A DNA stretch of 64,000 nt from UBA966 sp046350355 (GCA_046350355.1 JAXMAN010000002.1:1-64000), one strand, 5' to 3'. Shown: positions 42,985-51,579, counted from the stretch's first letter. The notes: generated from the letters alone by a model not told the origin. Numbers and translations: made by a program.

Positions 42985-43998
42985 ATGGAGCGCCGGTGCA
43001 ACTCCAGGAATCCTCTCGCCCGATGCGCGCGGCCCGCCGCGGCGCGCATCGAGGCGATCGCCGTCGTCGCCGCGCTCGCGATGGCGTTCGGCGCCGCCGT
43101 GCCCCGCGCCGGCGCGCAGGAGAGCGCCCCCAAGACCCCGGGCTCGACCGCCAAGGCGCCCGATGCGGCCCCGGCTTTTCCCACGGAACTTCCCGAGGGA
43201 TCACATCTTCCCGACGCGACGCCCCCGACGCCGGTCCGCGCGGACATCTTCATCGGTCGCGTCATCGCGCTCGAGCGCGTGCAGCAGTGCGGCCGCTGCA
43301 ACGGCAAGGGCACCCGCACGACCCGCCAGCGCGGCAACGCGCGCTCCTTCGAGAGCCCCCGGGTCACCGAGGTCGTCGACGACTGCCCCGATTGCGACGG
43401 CACCGGCTACACGGACAACGCCACGCGCACCTGCGCGGTCCTCGACGCGCTCACCGCTGCGCTCGGCGGGCTCTCCACCGATCTGCCCGCCGCCCCCAAG
43501 CACTTCGACCGCGCCCGCGAGGCGCTCGAGCGGCTCGGGGCCTCGGGCGCGCTGGCCGAACGCGTCGCGGCGCAGGACCGCAACGAGCTGCTCGGCGAGC
43601 GCCTGGAGAAGCGGGGGACGCCGGTCTGCCTGGTCGGCAAGGCGGGCAAGCCCTTCCCCGTGGGTGGCGGCCTGCGCGCGGTGCCGGTGCTGGTCGATGG
43701 CCGCGCGCTCGTGCTGGTGCGCATGCCGGTGATCAGCGTGGTCCCCGCGGATGGCGAGGTCCTCGCCGGCGGCGTGCTTTCGGGCCGCATGCCCGAGACG
43801 GAGTGGAAGTTCGGTCGCGCGCCGGTCCTCGACGGCGGATTCCTCGTGCCGCACACGCCGGCCGCGCACAAGGGGCCCGGCGCGGCGGGATCGACGCCCG
43901 GAGCTGCGCCGGGCGCGGGCGCCGCGGGCACGGGCGCCTCCGGCGGCGGCATCAACGCCGGACAGACCTCCGGCGGCACGCGCCGCTCCGGGAACTAG
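42985..43998 (+). CDS. Secreted protein with DnaJ-type CxxCxGxG zinc motifs
   Basis: 337 residues. A Sec signal (IEAIAVVAALAMAFGAAVPR) and Pro/Ala linker precede a ~60-residue segment with CGRCNGKGTRTT and, 30 residues later, CPDCDGTGYTD. These are the CxxCxGxG repeats of the DnaJ zinc domain, but there is no J domain and only two copies, giving one zinc site. A mixed domain follows (ALERLGASGALAERVAAQDR; ALVLVRMPVISVVPADGEVL) and a Gly/Ala-rich tail. Function unknown. Its stop codon overlaps that of the convergent subtilase gene at a CTAG. Confidence 0.72.
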   Translation: MERRCNSRNPLARCARPAAARIEAIAVVAALAMAFGAAVPRAGAQESAPKTPGSTAKAPDAAPAFPTELPEGSHLPDATPPTPVRADIFIGRVIALERVQQCGRCNGKGTRTTRQRGNARSFESPRVTEVVDDCPDCDGTGYTDNATRTCAVLDALTAALGGLSTDLPAAPKHFDRAREALERLGASGALAERVAAQDRNELLGERLEKRGTPVCLVGKAGKPFPVGGGLRAVPVLVDGRALVLVRMPVISVVPADGEVLAGGVLSGRMPETEWKFGRAPVLDGGFLVPHTPAAHKGPGAAGSTPGAAPGAGAAGTGASGGGINAGQTSGGTRRSGN

Positions 43999-45608
43999 TT
44001 GCCCCAGCTCCCCAGCAGCAGACCGAGGTCCGCGCCGTCGACGACGCCGTCGTGGTTCAGGTCCGCGACGCATCCGGCGACGTTCGCGCAGGAGCCCCAC
44101 ATGCCCAGCATCAGGCCCAGGTCGGCGCCGTCGACGATGCCGTCCACGTTCAGGTCGCCCACGCTGCGGTTGCGGCGCGCGATCGCGTCCGCCTGGATGA
44201 AGCCGTAGCCGCGGATGTAGAGCGGATCGAAGGTCGTGCCGCCCGCGGACTCGGTCGCGGTGGCGATCGCCGCGGTGCGCAGCGCCGAGACCGGCTGCGC
44301 GCGCAGGTCCGGGCGCGCCTCGAGCACGCACGCCATCGCGCCCGCCGCCAGCGGGGTCGCCAGGCTCGTGCCGCTGAGCCACTGCAGGCCGGTCGTGTCG
44401 TCGGTGTGCACGCTGGGCACGCTCACGCCCAGCGCGAGCAGCTCGGGCTTCACGCGGCCATCGGCGCTCGGGCCGTCGCTGCTGAAGCTGGCGATGCTCC
44501 CGTCGCTGTGGGCCGCGCCGATGGAGAGCACCTCCAGCGCGTCGGCGGGGGCGAGCAGGTGGTTGGTCGCGGGGTCGCCGTCATGGCCCTGGTTGCCCGC
44601 GGCGGTCAGGCAGACGACGCCGTTGGCGGTCGCCAGGTTCACCGCGACGGTCGTGACCGCGGTGTGCCCGTCGAGCTGCGCCTGCGAGTACCAGTCGATG
44701 TAGCCCAGCGAGCTCGTGGAGATGTCCGCCCCCTGCGCCTCGATGAACTCGATGCCGGCGACGTAGTTGTCCTCCTCGACGGGGATCTCCACCGGGACGA
44801 TCTCGGTCTTGGCGAGCACGAAGTGCGCCTCGTAGGCGGTGCCCAGGAGCGTGCCCGGCAGGTACGCGGCGAGCGTGCCCAGGATCCAGGTGCCGTGGTT
44901 GTGCTGGCCGCCGGGATCGCCCGCCTGCGGCGCGGTGTTGGGATCGTGGTCGACGAAGTCCCACTCGGCGAGCACCGTCAGCGGATGCTCCGCGCTGTGG
45001 AAGGCCTCGTGCACGCGATTGAAGCCGGTGTCGAGGATGCCGATGACGATCCCCGCGCCCGCGAAGCCACGCGCGTGCAGCGCGGGGACCTGGATCTGGT
45101 CCAGGCCGGTGAAGCTGGCGCCGTAGTCGGTGGGGGCCATCGCCGCGATGGCGCTGGCAGCGCTGGCCGGCGCCGGCGCGAGCCCTTCGGGCACGCCCTC
45201 GGCGGGATCGAAGCGCTTGCCCGCGTCCCCGTCGCGGCGCGTGCCGCGCGCGACCGGCGCGAGCGTGCGCACCTCGGGGAGCGCGCGCAGGGCGCGCATC
45301 TGCGCGGGGGTCGCGTCGACGCTCACCGCGCGCAGCCAGCGGCTGGTCTGGCGCACCGTCGCGCCGGTGGCGCGGATGTGCGCGAGCGTCGCCTCGTCGA
45401 TGGGCAGGTCGCGCGCGTCCACCAGTCCGGGGAGCGTGCGGCGCAGCGCGCGCCGCTCGAGCGCCCGCTGCGTCAGCGGCGTCTGCGCGGGGTCGATCGC
45501 GCCGGCGGGGGCCTCCTGCAGGTAGACCCAGATCGGCTGGGTCGCGCTGGCGGACGGGGGCGCGGCCAGGGCGAGCAGCGGAAGGACGGCGAGCACGGCG
45601 ATCATCAT
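43995..45608 (-). CDS. Secreted S8 (subtilisin-like) serine protease with dockerin-like tail
   Basis: 537 residues. A signal peptide precedes an inhibitor-I9-like propeptide (WLRAVSVDATPAQMRALRAL) and the peptidase domain. The catalytic triad is complete: Asp in IVIGILDTGFNRVHEAFH (near 188), His in QHNHGTWILGTLAAYLPG (near 234) and Ser in LQWLSGTSLATPLAAGAM (near 413), with oxyanion Asn in CLTAAGNQGHDG. The C-terminus has two dockerin/EF-hand-like repeats (DLNVDGIVDGADLGLMLGMW; DLNHDGVVDGADLGLLLGSW). The protein should be exported and self-processed. Two adjacent ATG codons start it; the first is used. Confidence 0.9.
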   Translation of the reverse strand: MMIAVLAVLPLLALAAPPSASATQPIWVYLQEAPAGAIDPAQTPLTQRALERRALRRTLPGLVDARDLPIDEATLAHIRATGATVRQTSRWLRAVSVDATPAQMRALRALPEVRTLAPVARGTRRDGDAGKRFDPAEGVPEGLAPAPASAASAIAAMAPTDYGASFTGLDQIQVPALHARGFAGAGIVIGILDTGFNRVHEAFHSAEHPLTVLAEWDFVDHDPNTAPQAGDPGGQHNHGTWILGTLAAYLPGTLLGTAYEAHFVLAKTEIVPVEIPVEEDNYVAGIEFIEAQGADISTSSLGYIDWYSQAQLDGHTAVTTVAVNLATANGVVCLTAAGNQGHDGDPATNHLLAPADALEVLSIGAAHSDGSIASFSSDGPSADGRVKPELLALGVSVPSVHTDDTTGLQWLSGTSLATPLAAGAMACVLEARPDLRAQPVSALRTAAIATATESAGGTTFDPLYIRGYGFIQADAIARRNRSVGDLNVDGIVDGADLGLMLGMWGSCANVAGCVADLNHDGVVDGADLGLLLGSWGN

Positions 45609-45738
45609 GCTTGGGTCGAGTCTAGCCCCGGTTTGCAGGGGTGCCGCGCGCGTCCGAGGGATCCTCGGTTTCCCCGGCAGGCCGACGCCCGCATCGAGGT
45701 TCCCGGTCCCACATCCGCCGCTGCGGTAGAACCCCCGC

Positions 45739-47646
45739 ATGGCCCGCGCCGCCGCCGACGACCGTCCCGTCCAGCTCATCTTCGACTTCGACAGCACCAT
45801 CGTCGCCCTCGAGGGCCTCGACGAGCTCGCGCGGCTGGCGCTCGCCGACGACCCGCAGCGCGAGCGCACGATGGCGCGCATCGAGGCGATCACGCGCGAC
45901 GGCATGAGCGGCGCGATCGGCATCGACGAGAGCCTGCGCCGGCGCCTGGAGATGCTGCGCATCGAGCGCTCGCACGTCGAGCAGGTCGTGAAGCTGCTCA
46001 AGCGCAACCTCTCCCCGAGCTTCCGTCGCCACAAGGCCGCCGTGCGGGCGAACGCGGGGCGCATCCACGTCGTCTCCAGCGGCTTCCGTGAATATGTCGA
46101 GCCCGTCTGCGCGGAGCTGGGCATCCCCGCCGAGCGCGTGCACACCAACGCGCTGCGCTGGCAGGGCGGGCGCGCGGTGGGGCTCGAGCCCGGCTCGCCG
46201 CTGGCGCGCCCCGGCGGGAAGGCCGCCGTCGTGCGCGCGCTGAAGCTGCCCGGACGCGTCGTCGCCGTCGGCGACGGCATCACCGACTGCGAGATCCGCG
46301 ACGCCGGCGCGGCGCACGAGTTCGTCGCCTACTGCGAGAACATCGAGCGCGACGCCGTCATCGCGCGCGCGGACCGCGTCGCGCGCTCGGTGGACGAGGT
46401 CCTCTGGCTCTACCGCCTGCCGGGCTCGCCCAGCTATCCCAAGAGCCGCATGGTCGCGCTCCTCTGCGAGAACGTGCACGCCGACGCGGCGCGCGCGCTG
46501 CGCGAGGAGGGCTACCGCGTCGAGCAGGTGAGCGACGCGCTCGACGAGGAGCAGCTCGTGCGCGCGATCAAGGGGGTCTCGCTGCTGGGCATCCGCTCCA
46601 AGACGCGGCTGACCGCGCGCGCGCTCGAGGCCGCGGACCGGCTGCTCGCCGTCGGCTGCTTCTGCATCGGCACCGAGCAGGTGGACCTGGACGCGGCCGC
46701 CGCGCGCGGCGTCGCCGTCTTCAACGCGCCCTACAGCAACACGCGCAGCGTCGTGGAACTGGCCATCGGCGAGATCGTGATGCTGCTGCGGCGCGTCCCC
46801 GACGCCTCGCGCCTGCTGCACGAGGGCGGCTGGCGCAAGAGCGCGACCGGCTGCAGCGAGGTGCGCGGCAAGACGCTCGGCATCGTCGGCTACGGGCACA
46901 TCGGCTCGCAGCTCTCCATACTGGCCGAGGCGATGGGCATGCACGTGCTCTACCACGACCTCGAGGAGCGGCTGGCGCTGGGCAACGCGCGCAAGTGCCG
47001 CACGCTCGCGGAGCTGCTGGGCAAGTCCGACGTGGTGAGCCTGCACGTGGACGGGCGCGCGGCCAACCGAAACCTCATCGGCGAGCGCGAGCTGCGGCGC
47101 ATGCGCCCCGGCGCGGTGCTGCTGAACCTCGCGCGCGGGCATGTCGTGGACCTGGACGCGCTCGCGGCGGCGCTGCGCGCGGGGCACCTGGGCGGCGCGG
47201 CGGTCGATGTCTTCCCGGAGGAGCCCCTCTCCAACCGCGATCCCTTCGATTCCCCGCTGCGCGGCGCACCCAACACGCTGCTCACGCCGCACGTCGGCGG
47301 CAGCACCGGCGAGGCGCAGCAGGCGATCGGGCAGTTCGTCGCGGCGCGGCTGGTGGAGTGCGTGAACTCGGGCGCGACCGCGGGCTGCGTGAACCTGCCG
47401 CAGATCGCGGCGCCGCCGGTGCCGGGCGCGCACCGCTTCCTGCACCTGCACCGCAACCAGCCGGGCGTGCTGGCGGCGGTGAACGCGGCGCTCGCGCGGC
47501 GCAAGCTCAACATCCTGGGCCAGGCGCTGCGCACCGACGAGCGCATGGGCTACCTGGTGACCGACGTCGATCGCCGCTACGCCGCCGACGTCGTCGACGA
47601 CCTGCGCGCCGTCCCTGGCACCGTCCGCCTGCGCCTCCTCTACTGA
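45739..47646 (+). CDS. Phosphoserine phosphatase-phosphoglycerate dehydrogenase fusion (SerB-SerA-ACT)
   Basis: 635 residues in three parts. Residues 1-215 are a HAD phosphatase like SerB: nucleophile motif IFDFDSTIVALEGLDELA (Asp16, Asp18), motif II VVSSGFREYV and motif IV VVAVGDGITDCEIRDAG. Residues ~225-545 are a D-3-phosphoglycerate dehydrogenase with LGIVGYGHIGSQLSILAEAM (NAD site), VLLNLARGHVVDLDALAAAL and the His region TPHVGGSTGEAQQAIGQFVA. Residues ~555-635 are an ACT domain (LHLHRNQPGVLAAVNAAL), the usual serine-sensing module. The protein would catalyse the first and last steps of serine synthesis; the middle aminotransferase SerC is not in the window. Intact motifs in both enzymes suggest both are active. 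Confidence 0.9.
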   Translation: MARAAADDRPVQLIFDFDSTIVALEGLDELARLALADDPQRERTMARIEAITRDGMSGAIGIDESLRRRLEMLRIERSHVEQVVKLLKRNLSPSFRRHKAAVRANAGRIHVVSSGFREYVEPVCAELGIPAERVHTNALRWQGGRAVGLEPGSPLARPGGKAAVVRALKLPGRVVAVGDGITDCEIRDAGAAHEFVAYCENIERDAVIARADRVARSVDEVLWLYRLPGSPSYPKSRMVALLCENVHADAARALREEGYRVEQVSDALDEEQLVRAIKGVSLLGIRSKTRLTARALEAADRLLAVGCFCIGTEQVDLDAAAARGVAVFNAPYSNTRSVVELAIGEIVMLLRRVPDASRLLHEGGWRKSATGCSEVRGKTLGIVGYGHIGSQLSILAEAMGMHVLYHDLEERLALGNARKCRTLAELLGKSDVVSLHVDGRAANRNLIGERELRRMRPGAVLLNLARGHVVDLDALAAALRAGHLGGAAVDVFPEEPLSNRDPFDSPLRGAPNTLLTPHVGGSTGEAQQAIGQFVAARLVECVNSGATAGCVNLPQIAAPPVPGAHRFLHLHRNQPGVLAAVNAALARRKLNILGQALRTDERMGYLVTDVDRRYAADVVDDLRAVPGTVRLRLLY

Positions 47647-47647
47647 C

Positions 47648-47681
47648 GGAAAATATGCCGGGCATGCCCGGCATATTTTCC
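47648..47681. repeat. 34-base perfect palindrome, third copy of the interspersed repeat
   Basis: Core GCCGGGCATGCCCGGC at 47657-47672 with full AAAATAT and ATATTTT arms and GG/CC ends, an unbroken palindrome centred at 47664/47665. It begins two bases after the SerB-SerA stop and ends 22 bases before the ABC-F start. It could act as a terminator/processing hairpin or a dimeric protein site. The same element occurs twice at 37356-37425. Confidence 0.88.
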
Positions 47682-47703
47682 CGCCTACCATGCCGCGCCC
47701 GCC

Positions 47704-49596
47704 GTGCTGCTGGTCGCGTCCAACCTTGCCAAGTCGCATGCCATGCGCGAGCTCTTCCACGGCGTCGCCCTCGCCGTGGACGAGGGCGACCGCGTCGGCT
47801 TCATCGGCCCCAACGGCGCGGGCAAGAGCACGCTGCTTCGCATGCTCGCCGGCGCCGAGGAGCCCGACGAGGGCGAGATCCGCACGCCCCGCGGCGCGCG
47901 CATCGTCTACGTCCCGCAGCAGGACACCTTCGCGCCGGGCGCGACCCCGCGCAGCGCCGCCACCGCCGCCGCGCTCGGCTGCGCCGCCGTCCACGGCGAC
48001 GAGCACGAGGCGCAGGTCCTCGCAGGGGTGATCCTGGGCAAGATCGGCTTCGAGGAAGCGCGCATGGACGATCCCGCCGAGCGCCTCTCCGGCGGCTGGC
48101 GCAAGCGCCTCTCCATCGCGTGCGGCCTCGCGCAGGCGGGCGGCTCCCCCGACCTGCTGCTGCTGGACGAGCCCACCAACCACCTGGACGTCGCCGGCAT
48201 CCGCTGGCTCGAGGAGTTCCTGCGCCGCGGCGCCAGCGACATCCGCGCGGGCGCGTGCATCTTCGTCACGCACGACCGCGTCTTCCTGGAGAACGTCGCC
48301 ACGCGCGTCGTCGAGCTCAGCCGCGCGTACCCGCAGGGGACGCTCGCGGCCGAGGGCGGCTACGAGGAGTTCCTGCGCCGCCGCGACGAGTTCCTCCAGG
48401 CGCAGGAGCGCGCGCACCGCGCGCTTGCCAACGAGGTGCGCATCGACGACGCCTGGCTCGCGCGCGGCCCGCAGGCGCGTCGCACGAAGGCGAAGGGCCG
48501 CATCGAGGAGAGCGCGCAGCGCCGCGACGAGCTCGGCGCGCTCGCCGCGCGCAACGCCGCCGCGGCCACCGGGGGCGCGCGCGTCGACTTCGTCGCCAGC
48601 GGCCGCCGCACGCGCCGGCTCGTGCAGGCGACCGGCATCGGCAAGCACTTCGGCGGACGCTGGCTCTTCCGCGGCCTCGACCTGGAGATCGCGCCGGGCG
48701 ACCGCATCGGCCTGCTCGGTCCCAACGGCAGCGGCAAGACGACGCTGCTGCGCGTCCTGGGCGGCGAACTCGCCCCCGACGAGGGCGCCGTCCGCCTGGC
48801 CGACCCCGCGCCGCGCCTGGCCACGCTGCGCCAGCTTCGAGCGGAGATCCCGCCGCAGACGCCGCTGGCCGAGGCGATCTGCCCGCTGGGCCAGGTCGTC
48901 CACTTCCGCGGGCAGCCGATGCACATCACCGCGTGGTCGCGCCGCTTCCTCTTCCGCGACGAGCAGCTCCTGCAGCCCGTCGGCTCGCTCTCCGGCGGCG
49001 AGCTTGCGCGCGCCCACATCGCGCGCATGATGCTGGAGTCCGCGGACATCCTCGTCCTGGACGAGCCCACCAACGACCTCGACATCCCCACGCTCGAGGT
49101 GCTCGAGGAGTCGATCGAGGGCTTCGACGGCGCCGTGCTGCTGGTGACGCACGACCGCGCGATGCTCGAGCGGCTCGCGCAGACGATCGTCGTGCTCGGC
49201 GATCCCTCCGGCGCGCCGTCGGTCGTCGCGAGCCTCCCGCAGGCGCTCGCCGCGCTCGAGCGCGCGGAGCTCGCGCAGGAGCGCGCGGCGTCGCCCGCGA
49301 GCGTCGCGAGCGCCGCCACCGCCGCATCCACGCCCGCCGCCGACCCCGCGCCGCCCGCCTCCGGCCCGCGCCGTCGTCTCAACTTCAAGGAGCAGCGCGA
49401 GCTCGACGGCATGGAAGCCGCGATCGAGGCCGCCGAGCGCGCCGCCGCCACCGCCGAGGCGCGCGTCGCCGACCCCGCGGTCGCCGCCGACCATGCACGC
49501 ATGGCGCGCGCCTGCACGGAACTCGAGCAGGCGCAGGCCGCGGTGGCCGCGCTCTACGAACGCTGGCAGGAACTCGAGCGCAAGCGCCAGGCTTGA
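47704..49596 (+). CDS. ABC-F family ATPase (Uup-like)
   Basis: 630 residues with two ATP-binding domains and no membrane helix. Domain 1: Walker A GFIGPNGAGKSTLLRML (near 38), signature RLSGGWRKRLSIACGLA, Walker B LLLLDEPTNHLDVAGI. Domain 2: Walker A GLLGPNGSGKTTLLRVL (near 340), signature VGSLSGGELARAHIARMM, Walker B ILVLDEPTNDLDIPTLE. The interdomain linker and a C-terminal coiled coil (~560-630, NFKEQRELDGMEAAIEAAER) match Uup, which binds DNA or ribosomes depending on member. ABC-F proteins act on the ribosome rather than in transport. The start is a GTG; no in-frame ATG fits. Confidence 0.9.
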   Translation: MLLVASNLAKSHAMRELFHGVALAVDEGDRVGFIGPNGAGKSTLLRMLAGAEEPDEGEIRTPRGARIVYVPQQDTFAPGATPRSAATAAALGCAAVHGDEHEAQVLAGVILGKIGFEEARMDDPAERLSGGWRKRLSIACGLAQAGGSPDLLLLDEPTNHLDVAGIRWLEEFLRRGASDIRAGACIFVTHDRVFLENVATRVVELSRAYPQGTLAAEGGYEEFLRRRDEFLQAQERAHRALANEVRIDDAWLARGPQARRTKAKGRIEESAQRRDELGALAARNAAAATGGARVDFVASGRRTRRLVQATGIGKHFGGRWLFRGLDLEIAPGDRIGLLGPNGSGKTTLLRVLGGELAPDEGAVRLADPAPRLATLRQLRAEIPPQTPLAEAICPLGQVVHFRGQPMHITAWSRRFLFRDEQLLQPVGSLSGGELARAHIARMMLESADILVLDEPTNDLDIPTLEVLEESIEGFDGAVLLVTHDRAMLERLAQTIVVLGDPSGAPSVVASLPQALAALERAELAQERAASPASVASAATAASTPAADPAPPASGPRRRLNFKEQRELDGMEAAIEAAERAAATAEARVADPAVAADHARMARACTELEQAQAAVAALYERWQELERKRQA

Positions 49597-49618
49597 CGGG
49601 CCCGCGCCGCGCCGGACA

Positions 49619-50845
49619 TTACGCCGGCGCGCTCGGCAGCGGCGCCGAGAAGATCACCGCGGACGGAATCGGCGGGAACTCCAGCTCCACGCGGTAGCCC
49701 ACGAATTCCGAGGGATTCCACCCGCCGCGGCGGAAGAGGTACTGCAGGATCTCCGCGTAGTTCTCCACGTGGGGCGTGTGGACGCCGTCGATGCCGCTGC
49801 CCAGCGCGCGGATCGACTCCGTCGTGGGCAGGCGGTTGCGCTGGCGCTCGTTGTCGTGGCCCAGCGGGCGGCCGTCCATCATGGAGTAGACGCCCATCTC
49901 GAAGGGCATCTGCTTCGCGAGCCGCTCATGCAGGTAGACGTCGAAGACCAGCTGCTCCGCGGGGGTGCGGTTGGACATCGCCAGCTCCGCGCGCGTGTCG
50001 CGCGCGTCGCGGTGCGCGCGCGCGGCGCGGCGGGAGTACGTGCCCAGGAAGCAGGTCATGTTCGCGGTGTTGCCCACCGGGCCCGGCGGCAGGTCGACGC
50101 AGATGTCGCTTCCTTCGATGGTCCGCTCGAGCGCGGGCAGGTTCGGCGAGCAGAAGGGACGCACCAGCGGCACGCCGGTCTCCTTCGCGAACTCCTGGTC
50201 GATCGGCTCCAGGTGCATCGAGCGCGCCGTGCCGTCATCGTGGTACGCGAGCTGCCGGAAGAGCAGCCACCGCACGCCATGGCGCACGCGGGCAAGATCG
50301 ACGTATCCCGAAAAGCGGAGCATGTCCAGCCAGGTCGGGTCCTCGGCGTTGGGGGCCGCGATGTGGATGGAGGCCTGCGTCCGGGCGCGCACGCCCAGGA
50401 TGCCGCAGTTGCCCTGGAAGGCCAGGCGGCGCTGGTCGATGAGCCGGCTGGAGTCGACCGGCCGGCCCGAGAGCTGGCTCGCCATGACCTCCAGCGTGTG
50501 GCGGTCGCCGGCGTGCAGCACCATCACGCGGTGGAACTCCTCGAAGGCCGCGCGCGCGCGCTCGGTCGACTCGGGGCTCGCTCCGCCGCGGCGCATGGTG
50601 TCCAGCAGGATCTCGATGCCCGCCGAGCCCGGCACATGGTGGATGAAATCCCCACGCTCCTTCCCCTGCACGATGCGCGCCATCTTCCACGCCAGACCCC
50701 GGTTCAGGCGAAGGTCACGGGAGAGCTTCTGCGGCTTGGTCGGATCCGCCTTCGCGGATGCGGCCAGCTCCAGGAGCGAGGTGCGGAGTTCGTGTTCGAC
50801 GCGCGCGAGGTCGTCGCTGAGGGAAGGATGCGTGGACGTCGGCAT
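49619..50845 (-). CDS. Unrecognised 408-residue protein, paralogue of the product at 41115-42347
   Basis: 408 residues. N-terminal helical part with LSRDLRLNRGLAWKMARIVQ (about 42-61, HTH-like) and HHVPGSAGIEILLDTMRRGG, then RLAFQGNCGILGVRARTQAS, WLDMLRFSGYVDLARVRHGV, EQLVFDVYLHERLAKQMPFE, and YRVELEFPPIPSAVIFSAPL at the end. These correspond in order to segments of the 41115-42347 product. The middle portion is more diverged. A regulator or nucleic-acid-binding role is possible from the HTH-like stretch but unproven. A T-rich inverted repeat at 50879-50968 lies in its leader. Confidence 0.75.
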   Translation of the reverse strand: MPTSTHPSLSDDLARVEHELRTSLLELAASAKADPTKPQKLSRDLRLNRGLAWKMARIVQGKERGDFIHHVPGSAGIEILLDTMRRGGASPESTERARAAFEEFHRVMVLHAGDRHTLEVMASQLSGRPVDSSRLIDQRRLAFQGNCGILGVRARTQASIHIAAPNAEDPTWLDMLRFSGYVDLARVRHGVRWLLFRQLAYHDDGTARSMHLEPIDQEFAKETGVPLVRPFCSPNLPALERTIEGSDICVDLPPGPVGNTANMTCFLGTYSRRAARAHRDARDTRAELAMSNRTPAEQLVFDVYLHERLAKQMPFEMGVYSMMDGRPLGHDNERQRNRLPTTESIRALGSGIDGVHTPHVENYAEILQYLFRRGGWNPSEFVGYRVELEFPPIPSAVIFSAPLPSAPA

Positions 50846-50878
50846 GGCTCAGGAAGGACGGGGGACGGCGCGTCGGCC

Positions 50879-50968
50879 GGGAAAAAGGTCGAGCGGGGCA
50901 GGGTACAGCGCAGCGGTGCAGGTGGGGCGGGAGCTTTCCCTGAGGAATTCCGCTCGGACCTTTTTTCC
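50879..50968. promoter_or_regulatory. Inverted repeat with T/A tracts between divergent genes
   Basis: Left arm GGGAAAAAGGTCGAGCGG-like (50879-50896) and right arm CCGCTCGGACCTTTTTTCC (50950-50968) are near-perfect inverted copies with one extra G, and each reads as a stem followed by a T run on one strand. A smaller GGGAGCTTTCCC hairpin lies inside. It is in the leader of the 408-residue paralogue (leftward) and upstream of the DUF1569 gene (rightward). It may be a bidirectional terminator, an attenuator, or the ends of a miniature element. Confidence 0.5.
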
Positions 50969-51054
50969 GTGATGCATCCGTGACGGGGCACCTTTGACGC
51001 GCCATGACCTTGCGCGTTCCCGGCTTGATCGCGGGGCCAAGTAACTTCCGCGCC

Positions 51055-51579
51055 ATGCCCTCCGCGACACCTGCCGCCGCCACGGCTGCGACGACCCCAG
51101 TGGACACCACGAAAGCCCCACGCCGGGCGCTGCGGTTCACCTGCCTGGACTGTCTCCGCCAGGAGCTCGACCGCATCGACGCGGCCCACCGCGCCGGCCG
51201 GCTGGAGCACACCGGCAACTGGAACGCCGGGCAGATCCTCGACCACTGCTCGGTGACCTTCGAGGCGGGCCTCGACGGCGGTCTCCCCTCGGTTCCCTGG
51301 TTCGGCCGCGTGCTCGGACGGCTCTTCAAGTCCGCGGTCCTCAAGCCCGGCGGGATGAAGCCCGGCTGGAAGTTCCCCAAGGACGCGAAGGAGCTCGCGC
51401 CGCGCCCAGGGGTGACCTTCGATCAGGGCATGGCCCGCCTGCGTCGCTGCCTGGACCGCCTGGCCGCCGGAGAGAAGATGACGCATCCGAGCCCGTTCCT
51501 GGGTCCGCTCACGCACGACGAGTGGGTGCGCCTGAACCTGAACCACACCGAGATGCACCTGGGCTTCCTGCGTTTCTGA
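51055..51579 (+). CDS. DUF1569 domain protein (DinB/YfiT-like four-helix fold)
   Basis: 174 residues. It matches DUF1569 across its length: LDCLRQELDRIDAAHRAGRL, HTGNWNAGQILDHCSVTFEA, KSAVLKPGGMKPGWKFPKDA, and the end HPSPFLGPLTHDEWVRLNLN HTEMHLGFLRF with the His residues of the DinB-like metal site. These proteins resemble bacillithiol/mycothiol-dependent transferase folds; the reaction is unknown. ATG at 51004 would add 17 residues; neither start has a clear ribosome site, and the ATG at 51055 best fits the family length. Confidence 0.82.
   Translation: MPSATPAAATAATTPVDTTKAPRRALRFTCLDCLRQELDRIDAAHRAGRLEHTGNWNAGQILDHCSVTFEAGLDGGLPSVPWFGRVLGRLFKSAVLKPGGMKPGWKFPKDAKELAPRPGVTFDQGMARLRRCLDRLAAGEKMTHPSPFLGPLTHDEWVRLNLNHTEMHLGFLRF

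Noticed and set aside
40860..46091. 1743-residue open frame on the plus strand
   Set aside because: It runs antisense or out of frame through the DASS, 410-residue, H1-like and subtilase genes, with Arg/Gly/Ala-heavy composition and no domain. It is open only because the DNA is so G+C-rich.
37356..47681. The palindromes as insertion-sequence ends
   Set aside because: No transposase, no target duplications and no inverted ends around a gene; each copy stands alone.
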